From assembly GCA_900539735.1 (NCBI GenBank), contig UQDE01000021.1:1-37317 (forward strand): DNA of 37,317 nucleotides. Reading direction: 5' to 3'. The DNA is from an uncultured Collinsella sp. Lineage in GTDB: Bacteria; Actinomycetota; Coriobacteriia; Coriobacteriales; Coriobacteriaceae. Below the pieces are notes generated by a model. That model saw nothing but the letters and a program-made list of their open reading frames with translations. It ran no database searches and was not told where the DNA came from. Positions 30,952 to 37,317 of the stretch are shown in pieces; the first letter of the stretch is position 1; the number at the start of each line of letters is the position of its first letter. Both the position numbers and the translations under genes were made by a program.

Positions 30952-31878
30952 ATGCCCATTCGCATTCCCGACGCCCTCCCTGCCGCCGCGCAGCTCGAGA
31001 GCGAGAACATCTTTGTCATGACCGAGTACCGCGCGCTGCACCAGGACATCCGTCCACTGCGCGTGCTCATTCTCAACCTCATGCCCACCAAGATCGCCAC
31101 CGAGACGCAGATCATGCGCAAGCTCTCCAACACGCCGCTCCAGGTGGAGGTGGACCTGCTGCGCACCAAGACGCACGAGGCCACGCACGTAAGCGCCGGC
31201 CACCTGGAGACGTTCTACCGCACGTTCGACGACATCCGCGACATCCACTACGACGGCCTGATCATCACGGGCGCGCCGGTGGAGCAGATGCCGTTCGAAG
31301 AGGTCGACTACTGGCCCGAGCTCTGCCAAATCATGGATTGGTCCACCACGCACGTACACTCCACGCTGCACATTTGCTGGGGCGCGCAGGCTGGCCTGTA
31401 CCACCATTACGGTATTCAGAAGTACGATTTACCGGCCAAGGCGAGCGGCGTGTTTGAGCATCATCTGGTGAAGCCGCAGAGCCCGCTGGTCCGTGGCTTT
31501 GACGACCGCTTCTATGCCGTTCACTCGCGCAACACCGATGTGCGCCGCGAGGACGTGGAGGCCGAGCCTCAGCTCGAGGTCGTGGCCGTGTCCGACGAGG
31601 TGGGCCTGTACATCGTCAAGTCGGTCGACAGCCGCCGCTTCTTTGTCTTTGGCCACCCCGAGTACGACACCGACACGCTGCGCCTGGAGTACGAGCGCGA
31701 CGTGAAGCGCGGGCTCAACCCGGAGGTGCCGGCGCATTACTTCCCAAACGACGACCCCACGGCCGAGCCGCGCAACGTCTGGCGCAGCCAGGCTCAGCTG
31801 TTCTACACCAACTGGCTCAACTACTACGTCTACCAGACCACGCCCTACGACCTAGCCCGAGCCGGCGAGGAGCACTAG
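30952..31878 (+). CDS. metA: Homoserine O-acetyltransferase MetA
   Basis: This 308-residue enzyme acylates homoserine, the first committed step of methionine synthesis. Catalytic Cys142 is in HICWGAQAGLYHHYG, and the His/Glu pair is in FGHPEYD. Glu111 in TGAPVEQMPF is the residue that marks acetyl-CoA use, as opposed to Gly111 in succinyl-CoA enzymes such as that of E. coli, so despite the name it should make O-acetylhomoserine. Length is standard. AAGGAG lies just before the ATG. It is divergent from the dehydrogenase gene across a 211 nt gap in which I see no SAM-responsive riboswitch, and it converges with the folate gene. Confidence 0.95.
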   Translation: MPIRIPDALPAAAQLESENIFVMTEYRALHQDIRPLRVLILNLMPTKIATETQIMRKLSNTPLQVEVDLLRTKTHEATHVSAGHLETFYRTFDDIRDIHYDGLIITGAPVEQMPFEEVDYWPELCQIMDWSTTHVHSTLHICWGAQAGLYHHYGIQKYDLPAKASGVFEHHLVKPQSPLVRGFDDRFYAVHSRNTDVRREDVEAEPQLEVVAVSDEVGLYIVKSVDSRRFFVFGHPEYDTDTLRLEYERDVKRGLNPEVPAHYFPNDDPTAEPRNVWRSQAQLFYTNWLNYYVYQTTPYDLARAGEEH

Positions 31879-31901
31879 GCTGCCGAGAGACGCGCCGGCA
31901 T

Positions 31902-32498
31902 TTAGGCGCTGATGATGTTGGGTAGCGGCAGGTCGTGGGCGTCGGCGGGGACGCGGTCGACGCGTTGCTCCTCAAAGGCGATGCCGATGATATGGCACGA
32001 TGTCGAGAGCGTGGGCAGGTAACGGTCGTAGCAGCCGCCGCCGTAGCCCAGGCGTGCGCCGGTGCGGTCGAAGGCTACGAGCGGCACAACGATCATGTCG
32101 AGTGCCTCGGCAGGTACGATAGGGAAGCGGTCGCTGTCGATGTCCGTAGCCGCGAAGGCCCGCGTGGGATGGGCGATGAACGGAGCCGTGCCGACGTCAC
32201 CGGTGGCGACCGCTCGCATGCACATGCGCTGGCCGCAAGCCGCGGTGTCAGCTGCCGAGAGCATGCACGGATAGGCCACCTGCCAGCCACGGTCGGCGGC
32301 AGCGGTGGCAAAAGCGGCAGGATCAACCTCGGAGCCCATGACGGCATAGACGGCAACGGTGCGCGGCGCCGCGGGGTCCGAGCGCCCCAGCAGCTCAACA
32401 AGCCGGGCGCAGATAGCGGCAGACTTAGCCGCCCGCACATCCGGTTCAATAGCATCGCGCCGAGCAATCACCGCCCGCCGCAACTCAGCCTTATCCAT
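31902..32498 (-). CDS. 5-formyltetrahydrofolate cyclo-ligase
   Basis: This 198-residue enzyme converts 5-formyl-THF to 5,10-methenyl-THF using ATP. It opens DKAELRRAVIARRDAIEPD, and the C-terminal ATP/folate motif is LGYGGGCYDRYLP; the Cys replaces the more common Tyr or Phe. MIVVPLVAFDRTGARLGYGGG is the family core. The ATG at 32498 was chosen since upstream in-frame sequence runs through the palindromic repeat at 32518-32554 and looks non-coding. It converges with metA, with 23 nt between the stops. Both serve one-carbon or methionine metabolism. Confidence 0.92.
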   Translation of the reverse strand: MDKAELRRAVIARRDAIEPDVRAAKSAAICARLVELLGRSDPAAPRTVAVYAVMGSEVDPAAFATAAADRGWQVAYPCMLSAADTAACGQRMCMRAVATGDVGTAPFIAHPTRAFAATDIDSDRFPIVPAEALDMIVVPLVAFDRTGARLGYGGGCYDRYLPTLSTSCHIIGIAFEEQRVDRVPADAHDLPLPNIISA

Positions 32499-32517
32499 CC
32501 CAGCCCGCCTTCTTCCA

Positions 32518-32554
32518 AACCTACCAAAAAGGGACAGGTTTATTTTGGCAGGTT
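32518..32554. repeat. GGGACAGG-core palindromic repeat, copy 3
   Basis: Arms AACCTACCAAAA (32518-32529) and TTTTGGCAGGTT (32543-32554) flank AGGGACAGGTTTA. The flank TTTATCTGGG continues the match to copy 2 (22437-22471) beyond the hairpin. It lies 19 nt upstream of the cyclo-ligase start. Confidence 0.9.
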
Positions 32555-32581
32555 TTATCTGGGCAAACGCGACGGACTTAC

Positions 32582-32626
32582 CCAAAACCACCACAAAGGT
32601 GCCTGTCCCCTTTGTGGTGGTTTGGC
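32582..32626. repeat. CCACCACAAAGG palindromic repeat, copy 2
   Basis: Perfect 18 bp arms CCAAAACCACCACAAAGG and complement flank TGCCTGTCC. It is only 27 nt from copy 3 of the other repeat family and lies before the end of hicB. Confidence 0.9.
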
Positions 32627-32640
32627 TCTACGCGTAAACG

Positions 32641-32970
32641 CTATAACGCCGCGGCGATTGCTTCAGCTACAAACTTATTGAGTGACTCGCCCTTTTTAGC
32701 GGCTGCCAACGCGGCCTGTTTATGGAGTTCAGAGCCTGTCCTTACATTAAACGAGCCCTTGAAAGCCCGCTCGGGCTCCTTGCCCTTTTCCGCGCAAAAC
32801 TCAAGATAGTCGTCAACGGCGTCGTGGAAGCACTGCTCCACCTCTTCGACTGTAGAGCCCTCGAACACAATTGCGTCCCTAATGCCTGCGACCATGCCCG
32901 TTAATACATGCTGCTCGGCATCGAACTCGACCGGGGCAAAGTAGCCCTTGTAAGCTAAAACGTTACTCAT
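32641..32970 (-). CDS. hicB: HicB-family antitoxin with ribbon-helix-helix domain
   Basis: This 109-residue antitoxin has the HicB layout: an N-terminal partial RNase-H fold (KGYFAPVEFDAEQHVLTGMVAGI, then GSTVEEVEQCFHDAVDDYLEFCAEKG, about 6-68) that binds the toxin, and a C-terminal ribbon-helix-helix (about 72-109: GSFNVRTGSELHKQAALAAAKKGESLNKFVAEAI) for operator binding. GGAGG lies 5 nt before the ATG at 32970; an upstream ATG at 32985 lacks a site. The start overlaps the end of hicA by 8 bp, a normal coupling for this module. Confidence 0.93.
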   Translation of the reverse strand: MSNVLAYKGYFAPVEFDAEQHVLTGMVAGIRDAIVFEGSTVEEVEQCFHDAVDDYLEFCAEKGKEPERAFKGSFNVRTGSELHKQAALAAAKKGESLNKFVAEAIAAAL

Positions 32971-33226
32971 GGCAGCCTCCGACATCCTGTAGAAAACGAA
33001 CAATGTTTCGAATGGTGCCCGCCGTCAACTCATCAGATGGGTGGGGCGCATGCATTACGAACATCCTGCCGTCCGATGGCCTGTAAAAGCGAATGCGCGA
33101 TCCGGATGTCTTGCCCTTGCTGTCCATCTCAAAGCCATATGACGTCATAACTTTAAGAAAGTCGGCAAATCTATACGTCGAAGGGCAACTGAGCAGTTGA
33201 GCAATAAGTTTATCGACCCGGGTCAT
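32963..33226 (-). CDS. hicA: HicA-family toxin (mRNA interferase)
   Basis: This 87-residue small basic protein carries the HicA double-stranded-RNA-binding-like fold. The conserved blocks are SYGFEMDSKGKTSGSRIRFYRPSDGRMFVMH and APHPSDELTAGTIRNIVRFLQDVG, with His59 and His62. In the best-studied HicA toxins the catalytic His sits in a Gly-Ser-His motif; here that place is Gly42-Ser43-Arg44, as in the KTSGSR subgroup, so activity may rely on the other His or be altered. It is transcribed first, before the antitoxin, from its own promoter, and a GAGG site lies before the ATG. Confidence 0.9.
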   Translation of the reverse strand: MTRVDKLIAQLLSCPSTYRFADFLKVMTSYGFEMDSKGKTSGSRIRFYRPSDGRMFVMHAPHPSDELTAGTIRNIVRFLQDVGGCHE

Positions 33227-33241
33227 CTCGGCCTCACATTC

Positions 33242-33262
33242 TGCAACTACATTCTAGTTGCA
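33242..33262. promoter_or_regulatory. Candidate HicB operator
   Basis: TGCAACTA (33242-33249) and TAGTTGCA (33255-33262) form a perfect 8 bp inverted repeat around CATTC. It lies 16 nt upstream of the hicA start codon, in the leader, where a ribbon-helix-helix antitoxin would repress the operon. Confidence 0.65.
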
Positions 33263-33287
33263 ATCTGACGCTGATGCAAGCAACCCT

Positions 33288-33316
33288 ACTATAGAACATA
33301 TGTACGTATAGAACAA
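33288..33316 (-). promoter_or_regulatory. hicAB promoter
   Basis: On the minus strand, TTGTTC (33316-33311) and TATAGT (33293-33288) are spaced by exactly 17 nt. The two hexamers lie in a near direct repeat TATAGAACA on the plus strand. Confidence 0.7.
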
Positions 33317-33324
33317 GCGTTCGT

Positions 33325-33359
33325 ACCACCACAAAGGTGCCTGTCCCCTTTGTGGTGGT
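33325..33359. repeat. CCACCACAAAGG palindromic repeat, copy 3
   Basis: Perfect 13 bp arms flank TGCCTGTCC, identical to copy 2. It lies between the hicAB promoter and the end of the M16C protease gene, so hicAB is bracketed by two copies of this element (32582-32626 and here). Confidence 0.9.
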
Positions 33360-33373
33360 TTTGGTTACTGCGG

Positions 33374-36300
33374 CTAGGCCAGCAGGTCGACGACGTTAAA
33401 GTCGGCGTTGCTCTTGGCGATGACGTCTCGGCCGCCAAAGACACAGGTTGGCGACTCGGCTGCGATGTGCGTCACATCGGCGCCGAGCGAGCGAAGCTCA
33501 CCGGGCGTGGCGGCGAGCATCTGGGCGCGGCGTTCCTCGCGCGCGTGCGGATTGAGCCCGGCAAGGTAGGTCGTATTGCGGCGCTTGGTGAGCGCGTACG
33601 GCTTAACCGGTGCGTCCATGCCGCTCACGCAGCTCACGATAAAGCCCTCGAAGGCGGCCTCGTCGGGCTCAAAGCTGCCGAGCCATTCGCCCGCGCGCGC
33701 CACACGCTCAATCGAGGGGTCGATTGCTGGGTCGCGGTAGGTGTAGAACGCCGTCTGACGCTCACCGGCCGCGCGAAATCCGCAGCCGTACGCACCGCCC
33801 TTCACGCGGATCTCGTTCCACAGGTAGTCGTAGGAGAGCGCGTTGGCAGCCACGGCCCAGGCGCCCGTCACGTCGATGCCCAGGCGACGCGGATCGCACG
33901 CGCTTGCCGCAAAGCAGATGTCGCTGGGGATGACGAAAGCCTCGTGACGGTCGCGCGGCTCCGGCACCACGAGCGTGTCGCTGGCAGCGCCGTCGCCCGC
34001 GCCAAGCCCCAGATTGCCCGCGGCATCCCAGTACGCGTCAAAGTCTTCATCGCTGCCGGTGAAGCTCGCCATGCAGCCATCGGCCGCAAAGATGCGGTCT
34101 GCCAGCGCGGCAAGCTTGGCGCGCAGGTCGTCCAGTCGCTCGTCAAAGTGCTCGAGCAGATCGCGCAGGAACAGGTAGAAGTCCACGCCCGAGAGCTGCT
34201 CGCGCACCACGGCCGAAGGCGAGCTGTAGCTCATCGCGCGACCGAGCGCCGCCGAGTGTCCGTTGTTGATAAAGCCCTGCTCAAGCCCAATGCGAATCTG
34301 CGTGAGCACGTCGCGCACGCGGTCGGCATCGGCATCGAGCAATAGCGTGCTCGACCACACCTCGCGCGGCAGGCTCGCCAGCGCATCGATCTTCTCGGAC
34401 AGGGCTCCGGCACTCACCAGCAGATAAGGGCGCACGCCGTCCACGTCGGGCTGCGTCATGACCTCGGTCGTAAAGCTCAAAAAGCCCAGCTTGCCGGTGA
34501 GCAAGTTGTCGAGCTCCTCGGCCGAGTGCTCGCTCGTGGGCAGCTGTTTGAGCAGGCGGCAGAGCAGCGTCACGTAGGGCAGGTCCTCAAACGCGACGCA
34601 GCTCAGGTCGAAGTACTGCATGGCGTAGGCCAGGCGGTTGGTGGGGATGCCGTGACGCAGGCAGGGGATGGGCGCGGTCGTGTCCACAACGAGCGGAGGC
34701 TCGGGGCGCGCCTCGCCAATGTCGGATACACGCAGGCGCGGCAGCATTGCCTTGTCCTCGGGCGTGTCCTCGGCCTCCTGCGCGGCACGCAGTATGGCCG
34801 TGCGCTCAACCACGTCCGCCAGCTCGGCATCGGTCATGGCGTCGCGCTTGGCAGCCAGCTCGGCAGCTTCGGCGCCCTCCGCACCCTCGGCAGCGTCTAC
34901 CGGAACCAGCTCGACCAGCGCCATATGGTCGTTTTCCAGCACGAGTTCGCGCAGCAGATCCTCAAAGTAACTGCCGTCCAGCTCGCCACGAAGCTCCTCA
35001 TACACGGGGCCGTACTTGAGCGCCAGCGTTGCGGCGTCGTCATCGTAGAGCCACGTGCTCAGCGCGTCGCACGCAATGGCCACGCCGTCGGCGATACCGT
35101 AGTCGCGCTGGCGCAGGTCGTATTCGTTGCTGCTGATGATGGCTTCCAGGCGCTCGCGCGGAACGCCGTGCTCGCACAGGTCGCGGCAGGCGTCCTGAAA
35201 TACGCGACGCAGCTCGCACGCCACGCCGGGCTGCGCGTTTTGCAGCATGATGAGCTCGTAGGGCTGCAGGCTCTCGGCCGCGGTGTAGCTCATCACGTTG
35301 CCGCCCAGGCCGGCGGCAAGAATGGCCTTCTTAACCGGTGCTTCGTTGGAACCCAGCAGCGCCTCGAACAGGATATCCGCCGCGATCGTGCGCTTGCGGT
35401 CGAGTGCGCTGCCCAGCACCAGGCCCAGGCCCACCAGGGCGTTCTCGGGCGTGGTGGCCATCTCGACGCGCTTATACTCGCAGGTCACAGGCTCCTGCAC
35501 GTCCAGCGGATTGGGCGCCAGCGCGGACGGGTCCTCGTCGGCGGCAACGGCAGCGTCCATGCGGCGGCTCGCGGCACTCGGCTGCGATAGATAGCGCTCG
35601 TCCAAAAAGGCCAGCGCGCGGTCCACGTCCAGGTCGCCGTAGAGCGTGATATAGGAGTTGGAAGGATTGTAGTGGCGCGCGTGCGTGTCCAGGAACTGTT
35701 CATAGGTGAGCGCGGGAATCACGCGCGGGTCGCCGCCGCTCTCGTGCGCATAGGCGGTGTCGGGATAGAGCGCGGCGTTGACGGCGTCGTCCAGCACGCT
35801 CATGGGGTCGGACAGCGCACCCTTCATCTCGTTGAACACTACGCCGTTATAGCGCAGCGTGCCCTCGCGCAGGTTCGCGGACCTGCCACCGCCCTCGCCT
35901 TCGGCGCCCTCCGGCAGGTCCAGCTCGTAGTGCCAGCCCTCCTGCTCAAAAATGGTGGGTTTGGTATAGATGGCCGGGTTGAACACCGCGTCCAGGTACA
36001 CGTCCATCAGGTTGTACAGGTCCTGCTCGTTGGTGGTGGCAACGGGGTAGATGGTCTTGTCGGGGTAGGTCATGGCGTTGAGGAACGTCTGCATGGAGCT
36101 CTTGATCAGGTCGACAAACGGCTCCTTGACGGGAAACTTGGCCGATCCGCACAGCACCGAGTGCTCAAGAATATGGAACACGCCGGTGGAATCGGCCGGC
36201 GGCGTCTTAAAGCCAATGGCAAAGGCCTTGTTTTCGTCGTCGCATGCCAGGTACAGCAGGCGAGCGCCCGAGGCGGTGTGGCGCAGCACGTAGGCGTCCG

Positions 36301-36412
36301 AGTCGAGCTCGGGCACAGTCTCGCAGCGCTCGACGGCAAAGCCGTGGCAGGTGGTGCCGGGCACCAGCAGCGCGGCGGCAGCGGCGCGCGGGTCGGTTGA
36401 GGTGGTGGGCAT
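33374..36412 (-). CDS. M16C-family zinc metalloprotease (PreP-like)
   Basis: This 1012-residue insulinase-family protease resembles presequence protease. The inverted zinc motif HILEH spans 80-84 (His80, Glu83, His84), with further Glu residues in the IFEQEGWHYEL block, about 75 residues on, as third zinc ligand. SAKFPVKEPFVDLIKSSMQTFLNAMTYPDKTIYPV and GVVFNEMKGALSDP are family blocks. Four homologous domains in two halves form a closed chamber that degrades peptides. The second half includes an M16C-associated domain. No signal peptide is seen, so it is cytosolic. The ATG at 36412 follows AAAGGAG; an upstream extension lacks a site. A long Glu/Ala stretch (about 575-605) is probably the hinge. 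Confidence 0.93.
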   Translation of the reverse strand: MPTTSTDPRAAAAALLVPGTTCHGFAVERCETVPELDSDAYVLRHTASGARLLYLACDDENKAFAIGFKTPPADSTGVFHILEHSVLCGSAKFPVKEPFVDLIKSSMQTFLNAMTYPDKTIYPVATTNEQDLYNLMDVYLDAVFNPAIYTKPTIFEQEGWHYELDLPEGAEGEGGGRSANLREGTLRYNGVVFNEMKGALSDPMSVLDDAVNAALYPDTAYAHESGGDPRVIPALTYEQFLDTHARHYNPSNSYITLYGDLDVDRALAFLDERYLSQPSAASRRMDAAVAADEDPSALAPNPLDVQEPVTCEYKRVEMATTPENALVGLGLVLGSALDRKRTIAADILFEALLGSNEAPVKKAILAAGLGGNVMSYTAAESLQPYELIMLQNAQPGVACELRRVFQDACRDLCEHGVPRERLEAIISSNEYDLRQRDYGIADGVAIACDALSTWLYDDDAATLALKYGPVYEELRGELDGSYFEDLLRELVLENDHMALVELVPVDAAEGAEGAEAAELAAKRDAMTDAELADVVERTAILRAAQEAEDTPEDKAMLPRLRVSDIGEARPEPPLVVDTTAPIPCLRHGIPTNRLAYAMQYFDLSCVAFEDLPYVTLLCRLLKQLPTSEHSAEELDNLLTGKLGFLSFTTEVMTQPDVDGVRPYLLVSAGALSEKIDALASLPREVWSSTLLLDADADRVRDVLTQIRIGLEQGFINNGHSAALGRAMSYSSPSAVVREQLSGVDFYLFLRDLLEHFDERLDDLRAKLAALADRIFAADGCMASFTGSDEDFDAYWDAAGNLGLGAGDGAASDTLVVPEPRDRHEAFVIPSDICFAASACDPRRLGIDVTGAWAVAANALSYDYLWNEIRVKGGAYGCGFRAAGERQTAFYTYRDPAIDPSIERVARAGEWLGSFEPDEAAFEGFIVSCVSGMDAPVKPYALTKRRNTTYLAGLNPHAREERRAQMLAATPGELRSLGADVTHIAAESPTCVFGGRDVIAKSNADFNVVDLLA

Positions 36413-36547
36413 ATGCAGTCTCCTTTGACGCCCCAGCGGGGGCGAATCGAGTCGAATCCTCGAGAGTATACCCATATGGGGCCGCGGCTCTGCGGCGAAC
36501 TGAAGACGATGCCAGCGGATTGGCATGGGTCCCGCGTGTCCCGCCAA

Positions 36548-36566
36548 ATGAGCGTGGATTTTCGGA
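36548..36566. repeat. ATGAGCGTGGAT repeat, distant half-copy
   Basis: ATGAGCGTGGATTTTCGGA is the exact complement of 25416-25434, 11 kb away. Only one half of the palindrome is clear here. Confidence 0.8.
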
Positions 36567-36697
36567 TGAAATAATCCGTCGCAGGCCCAAATGCCGTCCA
36601 ATTATCCACTCCCGCACACCTTTCGTCTCCAACCGTGAGATGAGAGATAGACGAGAAGCGTATACGAAAGATGGCTGTACAGCAAAGAGCCAAACAA

Positions 36698-36721
36698 TTA
36701 ATAGTGCTGTTAATAGTGCTG
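36698..36721. repeat. 12 bp tandem duplication
   Basis: TTAATAGTGCTG is repeated twice in a row. CCAAACA (36690-36696) and TGTTTGG (36720-36726) flank it and can pair, giving a stem with the duplication as loop. Confidence 0.7.
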
Positions 36722-37184
36722 TTTGGTTGGTGATTGTTTTTTCAGTAAAAACACTTACGAATAAAGCAAGTTGCAAACAGCTGCCCCTTTATTTCGTGCT
36801 CATTTTTAAGGCGAGAAATTGCCGTCATATGATCGGACGAGTTACAACGATTGCGATTTAGTATTTGGCGCGGATGCGGTCGATTTCGATGAAACGCTAG
36901 TTGACCACGCGGTAGATTGCACTTTCTCCCAGACGCCCCGGCAATGCGCAATAAGCCAGATAACAAAGCGATTGCCGGTGCGTCTATCCATGGGGAATTC
37001 CGGGAAAGCTTCTGCGGACAGTCAAAAGATTCGTCGGCCCCAAGCGGATTAAAGGTATTTGCATAAGACGTCATTTAACTAGGGACGATGCATATTGAAT
37101 CGTTCAATGAACTTGCACGCTGTGTCCAACAATGCCGAGTGTTGTTTTAAGGGGCTTGATGAAAGAACAGAATCAAAATAATAC

Positions 37185-37220
37185 TTGCATAGTTAGTTAT
37201 ATAAAGTATTATAACGTTAT
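37185..37220 (+). promoter_or_regulatory. Promoter and operator-like palindrome of the last gene
   Basis: TTGCAT (37185-37190) and TATTAT (37207-37212) are spaced by 16 nt. The perfect palindrome ATAACGTTAT (37211-37220) overlaps the -10 end and carries the ATAACG motif seen before the PTS and EamA genes. Confidence 0.6.
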
Positions 37221-37262
37221 GGGATGAATGAAGGGTTCATCTAAGTGAGTTAGGAGTAAGGG

Positions 37263-37317
37263 ATGTTCAATTTCGATGAGCCTCGTTACGAGAAGGTTGT
37301 GAGCGATGCCCTCGCTC
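37263..37317 (+). CDS. Start of a gene cut by the window edge, possibly a fourth SIS deglycase
   Basis: Only 18 codons are present, beginning MFNFDEPRYEKVVSDALA, with GGAGTAAGGG just before the ATG. Openings of the type MFxFDExxYxxxxxxAL are, from memory, common in SIS-domain sugar-phosphate proteins related to FrlB. The promoter has the same ATAACG motif as the PTS operon. The call rests on 18 residues and context and is therefore weak; that a gene starts here is well supported. Confidence 0.5.
   Translation, partial: MFNFDEPRYEKVVSDALA

Larger units (their letters stand above)
36413..37262. other. 850 bp gene-poor region
   Basis: No convincing gene is seen on either strand. The sequence from about 36600 is clearly more AT-rich than the rest of the window. 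It holds a copy of the ATGAGCGTGGAT repeat (36548-36566), a 12 bp tandem duplication (36698-36721), and the promoter of the last gene. Short open frames here lack ribosome sites and family motifs. It may be decayed coding DNA or a long control region. Confidence 0.6.

Noticed and set aside
36742..37074. A 110-codon minus-strand open frame in the gene-poor region
   Set aside because: No Shine-Dalgarno sequence, no recognisable motif and atypical codon use.

Overview
This 37.3 kb window is a GC-rich bacterial chromosome segment from a gut actinobacterium of the class Coriobacteriia, most likely a Collinsella. That assignment is an inference from protein character, GC-rich codon use, short intergenic gaps packed with hairpins, and an Amadori-sugar locus. 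I could not run a database search. There is no phage, plasmid or insertion-sequence gene.

Left part (1-15.1 kb): a tRNA-Asp; an IscR-like Rrf2 regulator followed by a MutY-like glycosylase without Fe-S cysteines; rubrerythrin; two small membrane proteins; then a DNA-repair run of rmuC, an ABC half-transporter, nth and mfd. A PAP2 phosphatase, a threonine-aldolase-family enzyme and a GNAT acetyltransferase follow.

Central part (15.1-29.4 kb): the main interest. It holds three sugar-isomerase-domain deglycases of the FrlB/FraB type (16053, 21343, 28414), and the first codons of a possible fourth lie at 37263. With them are a mannose-family PTS permease (fused EIIAB, EIIC, EIID), an EamA transporter, a HAD phosphatase and three GntR/UTRA regulators. 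I read this as a system that imports glycated amino acids (fructosamines, Amadori compounds), phosphorylates them during uptake, and cleaves them to sugar phosphate plus free amino acid. No fructosamine kinase is present, as expected if the PTS adds the phosphate. Each regulator can be paired with its own repeated DNA motif: AACnTGTAT pairs at 15.9-16.0 kb, TATAACG/CGTTATA at 17.2, 18.5, 24.3 and 37.2 kb, and RACAAC pairs at 28.3 kb. yitT and recQ sit inside this region without an obvious role in it.

Right part (29.4-37.3 kb): an L-2-hydroxyacid dehydrogenase, an acetyl-type MetA, 5-formyltetrahydrofolate cyclo-ligase, a HicAB toxin-antitoxin pair with its own promoter and operator, and an M16C metalloprotease. 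About 850 bp of gene-poor DNA follows before the start of the final gene.

The gaps carry several families of long palindromes. One family keeps its centre while the two stem arms change together between copies. Others share a GGGAC-type core between different arms. One is a 182 bp element with perfect 32 bp arms.
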